A stretch of 64,000 nt of DNA from a bacterium HR29 (GTDB taxonomy: Bacteria; Chloroflexota; Dehalococcoidia; Tepidiformales; Tepidiformaceae), in contig BEIF01000001.1 in assembly GCA_002898215.1 (NCBI GenBank), forward strand, positions 477,501 through 541,500. The letters run 5' to 3'. Positions 42,346 through 50,336 of this stretch are shown here, in pieces. Each line of letters begins with the position of its first letter. Position 1 is the first letter of the stretch. Position numbers and translations under genes: made by a program. The notes under the pieces were generated by a model. The model searched no databases. It saw only the letters and a list, made by a program, of their open reading frames with translations, and was not told the DNA's origin.

Positions 42346-43299
42346 TCAGGATGGCTGAGCCGGTGGCTGGGGCGGTGCCGGATTCCGAAGACCCGCCCCC
42401 AACGTGCTCGGGAACACCCGTTCGAGCGAATCGAGGTCCCAACCGCCTTCGCGGTAAATCGTCTTCTCGCGGTGCGGGATGCTCATGAGGCTGATTTCGT
42501 TGCCGCCGACCAGGAAGTCCCGCCCGTTCACGTTCGCGGCAGCGTCGGTGCAGAGGTAGACCACCAGCGGCGCCACCATCTCCGGCTTCAGCGCCTCGAT
42601 CTGGGCGATGACGCTCTCGGTCTGGGTGTCGACCTGCTGGCCAGCCTCGCGGGCCTGGCGAGCGCGCTCCATCGCCGCCCGAAGCTCCGGAGAAAGGGTC
42701 ATACGCGTCCCAGCGCGCGGCCGGATGGCGTTCACCGTCACACCGTAACGGCCGAGGTCGAGGGCGAGCGTGCGGGTAAGGCCGACGATGCCTTCCTTGG
42801 CGGCCGAGTAGTTCGCCTGGCCCATATTCCCGAGGCCGGACTCGGAGGACGTGTTCACGATCCGCCCGCTCCGCTGCTGACGGAAGACCTGGGAGGCGTA
42901 CTTCGTGACCGTGAAATGCCCCTTCAGGTGGACGGCGATGACCGCGTCCCACTCCTCTTCCGTCATGTTGAAGATCATCCGGTCCCGGAGGATGCCGGCA
43001 TTGTTGATAAGGATGTCCAGCCGCCCCCACGTATCGAGGGCAAGCTTCACGAGCTTTTCGCCGGTCGCCATCTCCGTGACGGAGTCGAAGTTGGGGACGG
43101 CGTCGCCCCCCATCTTCTTGATTTCCGCGACGACCTCTTCGGCTGGCGAAGTGTCCCGCCCTTCGCCCGCGACGGTGACGCCGGGGTCGTTCACAACGAC
43201 CCGGCAGCCCTCCTTCGCGAGCAGGAGCGCCTCCGCGCGGCCGATGCCGCGCCCGGCGCCGGTGACGATTGCGACCTTCCCCTCCAAACGGCCAGGCAT
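42346..43299 (-). CDS. Short-chain dehydrogenase (MFE2/17-beta-HSD4-like)
   Basis: 317 residues, longer than a typical 250-residue SDR. NAD(P) motif TGAGRGIGR is at 13-21, NNAG at 99-102, and the catalytic set S151/S152, Y164 and K168 (YSAAK) is intact. The insert after the cofactor site (NDPGVTVAGEGRDTSPAEEVV) is typical of (3R)-hydroxyacyl-CoA dehydrogenase domains of peroxisomal-type multifunctional enzymes. The C-terminal 70 residues are an extension with unknown role. ATG 43299. It probably acts on 3-hydroxyacyl-CoA in lipid or carboxylic-acid metabolism. Confidence 0.9.
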   Translation of the reverse strand: MPGRLEGKVAIVTGAGRGIGRAEALLLAKEGCRVVVNDPGVTVAGEGRDTSPAEEVVAEIKKMGGDAVPNFDSVTEMATGEKLVKLALDTWGRLDILINNAGILRDRMIFNMTEEEWDAVIAVHLKGHFTVTKYASQVFRQQRSGRIVNTSSESGLGNMGQANYSAAKEGIVGLTRTLALDLGRYGVTVNAIRPRAGTRMTLSPELRAAMERARQAREAGQQVDTQTESVIAQIEALKPEMVAPLVVYLCTDAAANVNGRDFLVGGNEISLMSIPHREKTIYREGGWDLDSLERVFPSTLGAGLRNPAPPQPPAQPS

Positions 43300-43470
43300 G
43301 CGACGGTAACCCCTTTCTCGGAATCGAATGGTTCGCTATGGCCAATCGTTGGCCGCTTCCGGCGCGCCACTCTAACACGGGCGGGCGCGAGCTGCCAGCC
43401 CCAATCGATGCATGCATAGCTCCGAGTAATGGCTACCGTTGAACTTCGTGCGCGAGACCCCATCGCTCGG

Positions 43471-43476
43471 CACGAT
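43471..43476 (+). promoter_or_regulatory. -10 box CACGAT of a leaderless promoter (PIG-L gene)
   Basis: CACGAT ends 6 nt before ATG 43483 and supports that start over ATG 43429. Confidence 0.38.
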
Positions 43477-43482
43477 CGCGTC

Positions 43483-44223
43483 ATGCCAGTCGCCCTCGCT
43501 GTCGCACCTCACCCCGACGACGAAGCCTACCCGTTCGGCGGTCTGCTCGCGTTGCTCGCCGGCGCCGGCTGGCGTTGCTTCGTGCTCGCCGCCACGCTCG
43601 GTGAGGCAGGCGAGCGGCACGACGGTGCCTGCGGGGAACCGCTGGCCATGGTGCGTGCCCGTGAGCTCCGCGAGGCGTGCCGGCTTCTGGGAGCCGAGCC
43701 ACCCCTCCTCTGGCGTCTCCCCGATGGCGGGCTGGCGGGTCTCCCCTCGCGTGGCGAAGAGCTCGCGAGGCTGGTGGCCGAACTCGACGCCGAGCTCCTC
43801 CTCTCGCTCGGCCCCGACGGCGCCTACGGCCACCCTGACCACGTGGCGGCCCACCGGTGGACGCGGGAGGCTTCGGAGCGCTCGGGCACCGCCCTTCTCG
43901 AGGCGGTGTTCGCCCCGCGCCTCTTCCTCCCGCAGTACGAGCGCTGCCGCTCCGCGGGGGTGCTGGGTGACCCACCCCTGCTCGCTCCGGACCAGCTTGG
44001 CTCGGGAAGCTGCGACATCGTGCTCCAGCTGACGCCTACGCTTCGCTCTCGCAAGCGCGCCGCCATCGCTGCTCACCGCTCCCAGCTTCCCGGGGGCGAA
44101 CCCGAAGCCCTCTTCCCGCGCGGGATCGTCGAGGCCCTGCTCGACCGAGAGTCCTATGCGATCGTCCAAGGCGGGCCCGCTGTCGATGCCGTCCGTCGGC
44201 TCGTTCGGTCACTTGGTGCCTGA
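43483..44223 (+). CDS. PIG-L/LmbE-family N-acetyl sugar deacetylase
   Basis: 246 residues from ATG 43483. The zinc-site signature APHPDDE is at 8-14 (H10, D13) and GHPDH lies near 120. PIG-L enzymes deacetylate GlcNAc on lipids or on mycothiol/bacillithiol precursors; the substrate here is not readable. An ATG at 43429 would add 18 residues that do not look conserved. The 3' end overlaps pth by 15 bp tail to tail. With nagA it is the second amino-sugar deacetylase in the window, but they are not linked. Confidence 0.87.
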   Translation: MPVALAVAPHPDDEAYPFGGLLALLAGAGWRCFVLAATLGEAGERHDGACGEPLAMVRARELREACRLLGAEPPLLWRLPDGGLAGLPSRGEELARLVAELDAELLLSLGPDGAYGHPDHVAAHRWTREASERSGTALLEAVFAPRLFLPQYERCRSAGVLGDPPLLAPDQLGSGSCDIVLQLTPTLRSRKRAAIAAHRSQLPGGEPEALFPRGIVEALLDRESYAIVQGGPAVDAVRRLVRSLGA

Positions 44224-44874
44224 GGTCGCGGCCGGTCCGCGCCGATTGAAGCGAGCGGCAGCCGCATCGGGTCCCTCGGCGACGATCGTTTCGACAGCGT
44301 CGGCAGCCGTCCGCACGGTTTCGTGGAGCGTTTCGAACTCCTGTGGCGGTGGGACGGAGAGCACGTAATCGGCGACCACCTCGGGGTCCCAGCTCGGCTC
44401 GCCGTCGACGAGGGGCCGGCCGATGCCGATGCGGACGCGCACGAACTCGGCACCCACGGCGGCCACGATGCTTTTGAGGCCGTTGTGGCCGCCGTGTCCT
44501 CCCCCTTTGCGGATCCGCAGCGCTCCGACCGGCAGGTCCAGGTCGTCGTAGACGACCACGAGCTGCTCGAGAGGTACCCCTGTCCAGGCGAGTGCCTGGC
44601 GAACGGCTTCCCCACTGCGATTGACGTAGGTCCGGGGCTTCACGAGCGCCACCGTGGCGCCGGAGAGCCGACCGACCGCGATGGCCATCGTCGAGCCGGT
44701 GGTCTTCGGGCGTACGCCGGCGCGGCGGGCCAGCTCATCGACCACCCAGAAGCCGACGTTGTGGCGATGCCGCGCGTACTCCTCGCCAGGATTGCCGAGG
44801 CCGACGACCGTCCATTCGGCAGGGAAGCGGGGCGTTCCGGGCGAGCGGAGGAATCGGGGAGCCACGGGGCTCAT
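44209..44874 (-). CDS. pth: Peptidyl-tRNA hydrolase
   Basis: 221 residues. Pth releases peptides from prematurely dropped peptidyl-tRNA. Conserved motifs: VVGLGNPGEEYARHRHNVGFWVVDELA (catalytic His in RHN), KPRTYVNRSGEAV, VYDDLDLPVGALRIRKGGGHGGHNGLKSI and RIGIGRP. The N-terminus carries about 20 residues more than usual before VVGLGNPG; no better internal start exists. ATG 44874 lacks an obvious ribosome site. It is divergent from the DinB gene and not next to rplY (2.9 kb away), although pth and bL25 are often neighbours in bacteria. Confidence 0.94.
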   Translation of the reverse strand: MSPVAPRFLRSPGTPRFPAEWTVVGLGNPGEEYARHRHNVGFWVVDELARRAGVRPKTTGSTMAIAVGRLSGATVALVKPRTYVNRSGEAVRQALAWTGVPLEQLVVVYDDLDLPVGALRIRKGGGHGGHNGLKSIVAAVGAEFVRVRIGIGRPLVDGEPSWDPEVVADYVLSVPPPQEFETLHETVRTAADAVETIVAEGPDAAAARFNRRGPAATSGTK

Positions 44875-44946
44875 GGTGCCGGGCGCGGAGCACAGGCGCC
44901 ACTCGCGCCGCTACACTGCAGGGAGCCCGGCCAAGAAGGAGTGCCA

Positions 44947-45492
44947 ATGGCGACGCAGGCGCAGGTCGATGAACTGCTGGAGAAGATGGCAGCCGAACGC
45001 GCCCGGCTGCTGGAAGTCGTGCGCTCCCTCTCGCCCGAGGCGCTGCGGTGGGCGCCCCTCGATGCCCAGGGCGAGGCGGAGTGGACGCCGCTCGAACAGC
45101 TCGCCCACCTCGCCGAGATGGAACGCACGTACGACGCCTGGGTGCAGGCGGCGCTCGAATCCGATAACCCCGACCTCTCCCTCATCGCCTGGCAACGGGT
45201 GGAGATCCCGGTCGAAGACGCGCTCGATGCGAGCCTGGACGACCTGCTGGCGCAGTTGGAGCGGGAGCGTGCGCGGACGCTCGAGATGATCCGCTCGATG
45301 TCGCTCGAGGCGTTCGACCGTACAGCCACGAGCCCCATCTTCGGCACGCTCACCGTGCTGCAGTGGCTGCGGTCGTTCTATCGGCACGACCGGCAGCACA
45401 TCGCCCAGATACTCGGGATACCCAGCGATTACCGGCCGAACTTTCTCGGCGGACGGGAGCCCGACCAGCGTCGGCGCCGGCGCCCGGCGTGA
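44947..45492 (+). CDS. DinB-superfamily protein
   Basis: 181 residues. A four-helix DinB-like fold: LLEKMAAERARLLEVVRSLS (helix 1), WTPLEQLAHLAEMERTYDAWV with the first metal His, and YRHDRQHIAQI with two more His. Three histidines in these places bind a metal in the family, whose members include mycothiol/bacillithiol-dependent transferases. ATG 44947 has AAGGAG upstream, and TACACT at 44912-44917 is a likely -10. Substrate unknown. The PIG-L enzyme 700 bp away could hint at a thiol cofactor, but that is speculative. Confidence 0.82.
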   Translation: MATQAQVDELLEKMAAERARLLEVVRSLSPEALRWAPLDAQGEAEWTPLEQLAHLAEMERTYDAWVQAALESDNPDLSLIAWQRVEIPVEDALDASLDDLLAQLERERARTLEMIRSMSLEAFDRTATSPIFGTLTVLQWLRSFYRHDRQHIAQILGIPSDYRPNFLGGREPDQRRRRRPA

Positions 45493-45498
45493 GGGCGG

Positions 45499-45645
45499 TC
45501 AAGCTCGCCGGGCGGCGAGCGCCGAGGCTGGCTTACCGCCGATGGCGCGTACGAGGCCGCACCGCTCGCAGCGGGCAACCCGCACGGCCTTCGTGCGCAC
45601 TTCGACCTCGTAGCGCCAAACGTGGAGACAGGCAGTCGGGTCCAT
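45499..45645 (-). CDS. 48-residue zinc-ribbon-like protein
   Basis: A very short frame, ATG 45645 to TGA 45499-45501. It carries C6-L-H8 near the N-terminus and CERC (26-29) in RCERCGLVRAIGG, a pattern of small metal-binding ribbons. TGAAGG precedes the start, and GACGCT 6 nt before it could also serve as a leaderless -10. It is convergent with the DinB gene (6-bp gap) and divergent from the PHP gene. Coding status is inferred from motif and start context. Confidence 0.55.
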   Translation of the reverse strand: MDPTACLHVWRYEVEVRTKAVRVARCERCGLVRAIGGKPASALAARRA

Positions 45646-45722
45646 GCCTTCAGCGTCGCGCGGCCGTATGAACGGCGCGTTTCCCTTCGGGGTCCGAGGT
45701 GTGTCGTGTGGCCCGGGTTCCG

Positions 45723-45751
45723 TTGCCCACCGTGGCGAGGGAACTTATAGT
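45723..45751 (+). promoter_or_regulatory. Promoter for the PHP gene: TTGCCC, 17 nt, TATAGT
   Basis: -35 TTGCCC (45723-45728) and -10 TATAGT (45746-45751) with the ideal 17-nt spacer, 16 bp before ATG 45768, giving a leader of about 10 nt without a clear ribosome site. Confidence 0.68.
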
Positions 45752-45767
45752 ACGTTTCCGCTGGCCT

Positions 45768-46442
45768 ATGCTTATCGACCTGCATGCCCACACCTGGCCC
45801 CGTTCGCACGATAGCGTTCTCAGCCCCGATGACCTGATCATTCGTGCGAAGCAGGCCGGATTGGACGCGATTTGCTTTACCGAACACGACACGGTGTGGG
45901 ATTACAAGACCATCGAAGAGCTCCGGGCGAAACATAACTTTTTAGTGCTCACGGGCGTGGAAATCAGCACTGATGACGGGCACATGCTCGTCTTCGGCAT
46001 CGACAAATACGTTTTCGGGATGCACCGCGTCCGCGAGCTCGCTTCCTATGTGGAGCGCTGCAACGGTGTGATGATCGCCGCCCACCCCTACCGGCGGCAG
46101 ATGCCCTGGTTTAGCCGAACCGAAGAGGAGTACCAGGCTGCCCTCGAGAAGGCGGCTCGCAATCCCGCCTATCAGTACGTCCAGGCGCTCGAAGAGCTGA
46201 ACGGACGGGGGAGCGACAAGGAGAACGAATTCTCTCGGCGGCTGGCCGACATGCTGAACCTGAGAGGGACGGCGGGCACCGACTCCCACGCCATCAGTGA
46301 CATCGGGAAGTGCGCCACGTACTTCGAGCGCGAAATCCGGGACGAGCGCGAGCTGATCGCGGAGTTGAAAGCAGGGCGGTTCGAGGCCGTCGACCTCCGC
46401 ACCGGCAAGCCGCTCTTCACCCGCAGGCCCACGGACGCCTAG
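45768..46442 (+). CDS. PHP-domain metal-dependent hydrolase
   Basis: 224 residues from ATG 45768. PHP metal-binding motifs: DLHAHTWPRS (4-13), FTEHDTVWDY, GVEISTDDGHMLVFG, AAHPYRR and TDSHAISDIG. It resembles stand-alone PHP phosphoesterases and is only distantly like the one at 4.9 kb. Base composition is odd: 45901-46020 is 50% G+C while the flanking genes are far richer, and A/T-ending codons are common. That suggests recent acquisition. A good promoter lies just upstream. An upstream in-frame start at 45699 would span the promoter and is rejected. Confidence 0.85.
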   Translation: MLIDLHAHTWPRSHDSVLSPDDLIIRAKQAGLDAICFTEHDTVWDYKTIEELRAKHNFLVLTGVEISTDDGHMLVFGIDKYVFGMHRVRELASYVERCNGVMIAAHPYRRQMPWFSRTEEEYQAALEKAARNPAYQYVQALEELNGRGSDKENEFSRRLADMLNLRGTAGTDSHAISDIGKCATYFEREIRDERELIAELKAGRFEAVDLRTGKPLFTRRPTDA

Positions 46443-46560
46443 CCGGCCAAGGTTCGACCTGGTCGTCTCCCGGCGGCCGGGAAGCCGCTAAGGGGGGAGG
46501 TCTGGTCGGGCGGCGGTCAGGGCATCGAAACATCCGATAACGGGGCCGCTCGTGCCGCGC

Positions 46561-46589
46561 TTCACACAGCGCAGGCCGAATTGTAGTAT
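46561..46589 (+). promoter_or_regulatory. Promoter for the ferredoxin gene: TTCACA, 17 nt, TAGTAT
   Basis: -35 TTCACA (46561-46566) and -10 TAGTAT (46584-46589) separated by 17 nt, with about 55 nt of leader before ATG 46649 and a GAGAGGAG ribosome site. Confidence 0.72.
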
Positions 46590-46648
46590 CGCGAGGGACC
46601 GCCGGATGGGCGGCCGCTAGCTCCGCGAACGAAACGAGAGGAGTCAGC

Positions 46649-46939
46649 ATGGCGTACGTCATCACCTCCCCGTGCATCGACGTCCAGGACCAGTCCTGCG
46701 TCGAGGTTTGCCCCGTCGACTGCATCTACTTCGACGAGGGCGAGGACCGCATGCTCTACATCAACCCCGACGAGTGCATCGACTGCGGCGCTTGCGAGCC
46801 CGCCTGCCCGGTCTCGGCTATCTTCGCCGAGGACGATGTCCCGGACGCCGAGAAGGAGTTCATCGAGCTCAACCGGAAGTGGTTCGAAGACAAGGCGGCC
46901 GTTCGGGCTCGCGTCAACGAGCTGAAGCCCTCGGCCTGA
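46649..46939 (+). CDS. Seven-iron ferredoxin (FdxA type)
   Basis: 96 residues, close to FdxA. The cysteine pattern fits a [3Fe-4S]/[4Fe-4S] ferredoxin: C9, C17 and C53 for the 3Fe cluster, and C21, C43, C46 and C49 ([12 protein letters not shown]) for the 4Fe cluster. The helical C-terminus ([22 protein letters not shown]) is typical of this group. It transfers electrons in the cytoplasm. Flanked by a strong promoter and a terminator, so it is a single-gene unit. Confidence 0.93.
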   Translation: MAYVITSPCIDVQDQSCVEVCPVDCIYFDEGEDRMLYINPDECIDCGACEPACPVSAIFAEDDVPDAEKEFIELNRKWFEDKAAVRARVNELKPSA

Positions 46940-46955
46940 GCCGTCCGCCGAAGCG

Positions 46956-47003
46956 AACGCGGAAGGCTGAGCCGCCCACCAGGAGCGGCTCAGCCTTCGC
47001 GTT
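46956..47003 (+). terminator. Terminator hairpin after the ferredoxin gene
   Basis: Arms of 19-20 nt (46956-46975 and 46985-47003; GAAGGCTGAGCCGC pairs with GCGGCTCAGCCTTC, then GCG/CGC) with one bulged base and a 9-nt loop. It ends in GTTGACC with no long T-run. Confidence 0.78.
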
Positions 47004-47074
47004 GACCGTCTCTCGCCATCCGATACCCTGAGGTTCGGCGCTGCGTATCGAGCGCGGCGCGAAGGAGTGACCCC

Positions 47075-47701
47075 ATGGCCACCCGCGCGACTCTCACTGC
47101 TGCCCCCCGGTCCATCCTCGGGAAGCAGGTGAAGCGGCTGCGCCAGCAGGGCCTGCTGCCCGCCAACGTGTACGGTCGCGGACTCGAGAGCCTCGCCCTC
47201 CAGCTCGATGCCCGCGAGTTCTTGCGCACCGTTCGCGCGGCGGGCGTGCGCAGCATGTTCGAGCTGAAGGTCGAAGGTGAATCCCAGCCCCGCTACGTCC
47301 TCATCCGCGCGCTCCAGCGGAAGGGCGGGACCGGCGATCCCATCCATGTGGACTTCTACCAGGTCGACCTGAACCGCCCGATCCTCACCAACGTACCGCT
47401 CCGCGTCGTCGGCGAAGCCCCCGCGGTGCGCGACCTCGCCGGAACGCTCCTCGTGGCAATCGAATCCGTCACCGTGCGCTGTCGCCCCCTCGACCTGCCC
47501 GAGGCCATCGAGGTGGACGTGTCGAAGCTCGCCAGCTTCGACGCGACGATCACCGTCGGGGACCTTACTCCCCCTCCAGGCGTCGAGGTCGTTACGGAGC
47601 CCTCCACGCTCGTGGCGACCGTCAGCCCGCCGCGCTTGCGGCTCGGCGGCGAGACGCCGGCTGTCGACGGGGCGGAGGGCGCCGAAGCCGCTGAGGAGTA
47701 G
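47075..47701 (+). CDS. rplY: Ribosomal protein bL25 (CTC/general stress form)
   Basis: 208 residues, the long form with a C-terminal beta domain (TL5/CTC type). It binds 5S rRNA in the large subunit. N-terminal L25 domain residues 1-95: LGKQVKRLRQQGLLPANVYGRG and GDPIHVDFYQVDL are conserved. Residues 100-190 form the extra beta-sandwich (VPLRVVGEAPAVRDLAGTLL). The tail is acidic and Ala-rich. ATG 47075 with GAAGGAG upstream. The next gene starts 6 nt after its stop. Confidence 0.94.
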   Translation: MATRATLTAAPRSILGKQVKRLRQQGLLPANVYGRGLESLALQLDAREFLRTVRAAGVRSMFELKVEGESQPRYVLIRALQRKGGTGDPIHVDFYQVDLNRPILTNVPLRVVGEAPAVRDLAGTLLVAIESVTVRCRPLDLPEAIEVDVSKLASFDATITVGDLTPPPGVEVVTEPSTLVATVSPPRLRLGGETPAVDGAEGAEAAEE

Positions 47702-47707
47702 ACCTTC

Positions 47708-48685
47708 GTGGAAGGCGGGCGCGGGTACCCTGCTCCCTTGGGGGAAGCGGCGCTCGCCTTCTTCGTGCAATGGCTCGGGCGACATTACGCCCGCTCCATA
47801 TCGGTCGAGGAGCGAGAGAAACCCTCCGAGGAGCTCGCGGCCGCCCAGCTGATCATCGGGCGGCGATGGCGGCTCCGGGTGGCAGTCATCAATCTCGTCG
47901 CATCGGAAGCGACGTATCGCTCGGAGCTGAGCCGGGCAGCACTGGAGCGCCGCCTCGATGCTGCCGGGCTTTCCGTCATCGTCTGGGCGCCACGCGGCGC
48001 ACCTTTGCCCTTCGACGAGCCGGCGCTTTCCGAACTCGCCATCGCCGTCGAGGAGGCGAAGCCTACCGGGGACGGCCGCCTCGAGGCTCGACTGCCGGTC
48101 ACCCTCTACCTCAGACGAACGGCGCCGACCGGCTCGGTCGTTACCGCGTTCGGCGCGTTCGCGGACCATTGGGCCCAGTTCACGAATCGCGTTCCCGGAT
48201 CGTTCCAGCTCGACTCCCGTGCCCTCCACCGGCTCCCCGCCGACCCCCAAGAGCGGGAGGCGCTCGTAGAGCGCATCGTGATGGCCGCGCAACAGCCCGA
48301 GGTCGACGAGGGAGTCGAGATCCCCGCCTTCGACGCCTGGACGGTGACGCGTCTCGACGGCGAACGGGCATACGTCGTCGCCTCGCCCCAGGAGCCCTCG
48401 GACGACCTCTCGGCTTCCCAGCGACGGGCGCTCCGTCGGCTGCTCGGGGAGGCACGCGAGGCGGTGAGCGGCCCGGCCGATGCCCGTGCGCTGGCGGTCC
48501 TCACCGTGAGCACCTACGCGGAGGGGGAGCGGGTCTCGTGGGCCCTCCGGGGCATCGACCCAGCGCTCTACGCTGAATTCGACCTCCTGACCGTGCTCGC
48601 GGACGGTCTGGCGAAGCCCGTCCTCGAGCCACCGCGGGGCGCACTGCCTTGGGACGCTCCGCTCGGGCCAGCCGGGCGCGCGTAG
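47708..48685 (+). CDS. Uncharacterised 325-residue protein downstream of rplY
   Basis: GTG 47708, 6 nt after the rplY stop, so probably co-transcribed. No signal peptide or membrane span is visible. The protein is mixed alpha/beta, with a basic strand region (IIGRRWRLRVAVINLVASE), a strand-rich middle (ARLPVTLYLRRTAPTGSVVTAFGAF) and a helical, acidic C-terminal part (DDLSASQRRALRRLLGEAREAV). I recognise no family or catalytic motif. Codon use matches its neighbours, so it is a resident gene. Function unknown. Confidence 0.72.
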   Translation: MEGGRGYPAPLGEAALAFFVQWLGRHYARSISVEEREKPSEELAAAQLIIGRRWRLRVAVINLVASEATYRSELSRAALERRLDAAGLSVIVWAPRGAPLPFDEPALSELAIAVEEAKPTGDGRLEARLPVTLYLRRTAPTGSVVTAFGAFADHWAQFTNRVPGSFQLDSRALHRLPADPQEREALVERIVMAAQQPEVDEGVEIPAFDAWTVTRLDGERAYVVASPQEPSDDLSASQRRALRRLLGEAREAVSGPADARALAVLTVSTYAEGERVSWALRGIDPALYAEFDLLTVLADGLAKPVLEPPRGALPWDAPLGPAGRA

Positions 48686-48688
48686 CGA

Positions 48689-49273
48689 CTACGGTGCTGT
48701 GCCGCCCCCAGCTCCGCGCCATTCGGCGGCGCTTCCCCGGTACGCCTCGATCCAGAGGCGCGGGTTGTCGAACGCCGCTGCGAGGAACGTTTCGGGGTCG
48801 CGGAATTCGGGCACCCACGTCGCGGTGCCAGCCCGGCTGGCGAGGAAGACGGCCGGCTGGTCGGCCGCGGGCCGGTAGGGAGCGTTGCTGATGGCCGTCC
48901 GCACCCGTTCCGCGCACTCTGCCGCCCCTCGGGCAGGGCAGTCGACGAGGAGAACGGCGAAGTGGTTCTCCCCGACCCGGGCGACGATGTCGCTGGCCCG
49001 GGTGGAGAGCAGGATGCGGGAGGCCACGACCCGCCTCCAGCCGGGATCGACGGTCGCAGCCTGGTTCCTCGTCAAGGGCTCGACCTCGACGACGAGGAGG
49101 GAACACGCCGAGGGCGTACGGTGCAGCCGAGCGATCTCCCGTTCGATCGCCTCGAGCAGGTAGAGCCGGTTGGGGAGGCCCGTTTCCGGATCGGTGCGGC
49201 TCCAGGCATCGGCGAGGGGTGCCTCGGATTGGAGCCGGCGCTGTTCGCCGGCTGGCCGTCGGATACGGAACAC
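48689..49273 (-). CDS. Degenerate GGDEF-domain protein, downstream partner
   Basis: 194 residues from GTG 49273, chosen because GGGAGGA lies 5 nt upstream. The body (residues 30-170) keeps GGDEF-fold landmarks: DPETGLPNRLYLLEAIEREI at the start and RTAISNAPYRP near the end. The active site is degenerate: GENHF replaces GGDEF, and the metal-binding DxD of the first motif is VEVEPL. It should therefore not make cyclic di-GMP; such domains act as GTP or c-di-GMP sensors or protein scaffolds. Follows another degenerate GGDEF gene by 25 nt on the same strand. Confidence 0.73.
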   Translation of the reverse strand: MFRIRRPAGEQRRLQSEAPLADAWSRTDPETGLPNRLYLLEAIEREIARLHRTPSACSLLVVEVEPLTRNQAATVDPGWRRVVASRILLSTRASDIVARVGENHFAVLLVDCPARGAAECAERVRTAISNAPYRPAADQPAVFLASRAGTATWVPEFRDPETFLAAAFDNPRLWIEAYRGSAAEWRGAGGGTAP

Positions 49274-49298
49274 GCGCTTCCTCCCTTCTCCGTCGCTC

Positions 49299-50231
49299 TC
49301 AGGCCACCGAAGGGCCGTCGTCGCCCCCGACAGCGAACGCGGCCAGCGGCAGGGGCACCGTCCGCGGCTGCCGGAGCTGTTCGGCCGCCCGCTCCCACAG
49401 CTCGGCCGGTTCGGGGGATTCGGCCGCGGCAACGGCGATGCTGACCGCGGCCGGAAGTTCGCCGGGCATCTGGCTCGACTGCTCCACCTGGTGAGCGACG
49501 CGGCGGGCGACCCTGCGGGCCAGGTCGATGCCCGCGCCGCCGAGCGCCACTGCGAAACGCCCTCCTTCCAAGCGCGCCGCCACGTCTCCCGTGCGCACCG
49601 AGCTGGCCAGAATCCGCCCAATCCGATGGAGCATGCGGTCGCCCGCCTCTCGGCCGTGCACTTCGTTCACGACGCGCAGGCCCACCACGTCGAAGAGGAG
49701 GAGCGCGACCGGTTGGCCGCGGCTGCGCGCGTCGGCGCAGAGGGATGCGAACTCCTCTTCGAAGGCGAGGCGGTTGGAGAGACCGGTAAGGGGGTCGGTG
49801 CGGGCCTCCCGCTCGAGCCAGCGCAGCATCGTCCCGCGGTGACGGAGCCGGCGTTGCTGACGCACCGCCGCTCGCACTGCGCCCGCCGCCTCCGGGGAAC
49901 CGAGCTCGGCGCGCGCAATGACGGGAAGAGGCGACGGCGAGCCGTTCTCCTCGTCGCGGATGAGCACGACCGCGAGGTCCGGATACCCTTCGACTACGCT
50001 CCGTAACTCCTCGTGCTCCTCCCACACCGGCTCGGCGACGAGGAGGGCATCCCAGGGGCGGCGGCCGATGAGACGAGCCGCGTCGGCGGCCGAACGCGCG
50101 CTCTGGACCATCCAATCCGGGTCTGCTCCCGCGACAGCGCGGAGCGAGGCTCGCGCCGCAGCGGCATCACGCTCGACGACCAGGACCCGGAGCTGGGCCA
50201 CCTCGGAGCGGATTCCGGTCCCGATGGTCAT
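49299..50231 (-). CDS. Receiver-like plus degenerate GGDEF protein
   Basis: 310 residues. N-terminal 125 residues have a response-regulator-like layout (LRVLVVERD, then PWDALLVAEP and LAVVLIRDEE), but the usual phospho-accepting Asp is not plainly in place. Residues 140-300 are a GGDEF fold with ARTDPLTGLSNRLAFEEEFASL and FDVVGLRVVNEVHG; the signature loop reads EGGRF instead of GGDEF, so synthesis is unlikely. ATG 50231. The second degenerate GGDEF gene follows after 25 nt; together they look like a signalling pair. Confidence 0.75.
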   Translation of the reverse strand: MTIGTGIRSEVAQLRVLVVERDAAAARASLRAVAGADPDWMVQSARSAADAARLIGRRPWDALLVAEPVWEEHEELRSVVEGYPDLAVVLIRDEENGSPSPLPVIARAELGSPEAAGAVRAAVRQQRRLRHRGTMLRWLEREARTDPLTGLSNRLAFEEEFASLCADARSRGQPVALLLFDVVGLRVVNEVHGREAGDRMLHRIGRILASSVRTGDVAARLEGGRFAVALGGAGIDLARRVARRVAHQVEQSSQMPGELPAAVSIAVAAAESPEPAELWERAAEQLRQPRTVPLPLAAFAVGGDDGPSVA

Positions 50232-50336
50232 GGTTCCCGCCTCTTCACGTAAGGAACATCGGCAGGAACCCCATCCTTCAGGAGGGTTGGGGGCCGGAAC
50301 AGAGTGGGGATGGTGACAGGTGCGAGTCGAAGTGGG

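Noticed and set aside
46562-48292. A 576-codon minus-strand frame across ferredoxin and rplY
   Set aside because: It runs through the ferredoxin terminator and opposite two clearly recognised genes; no domain.
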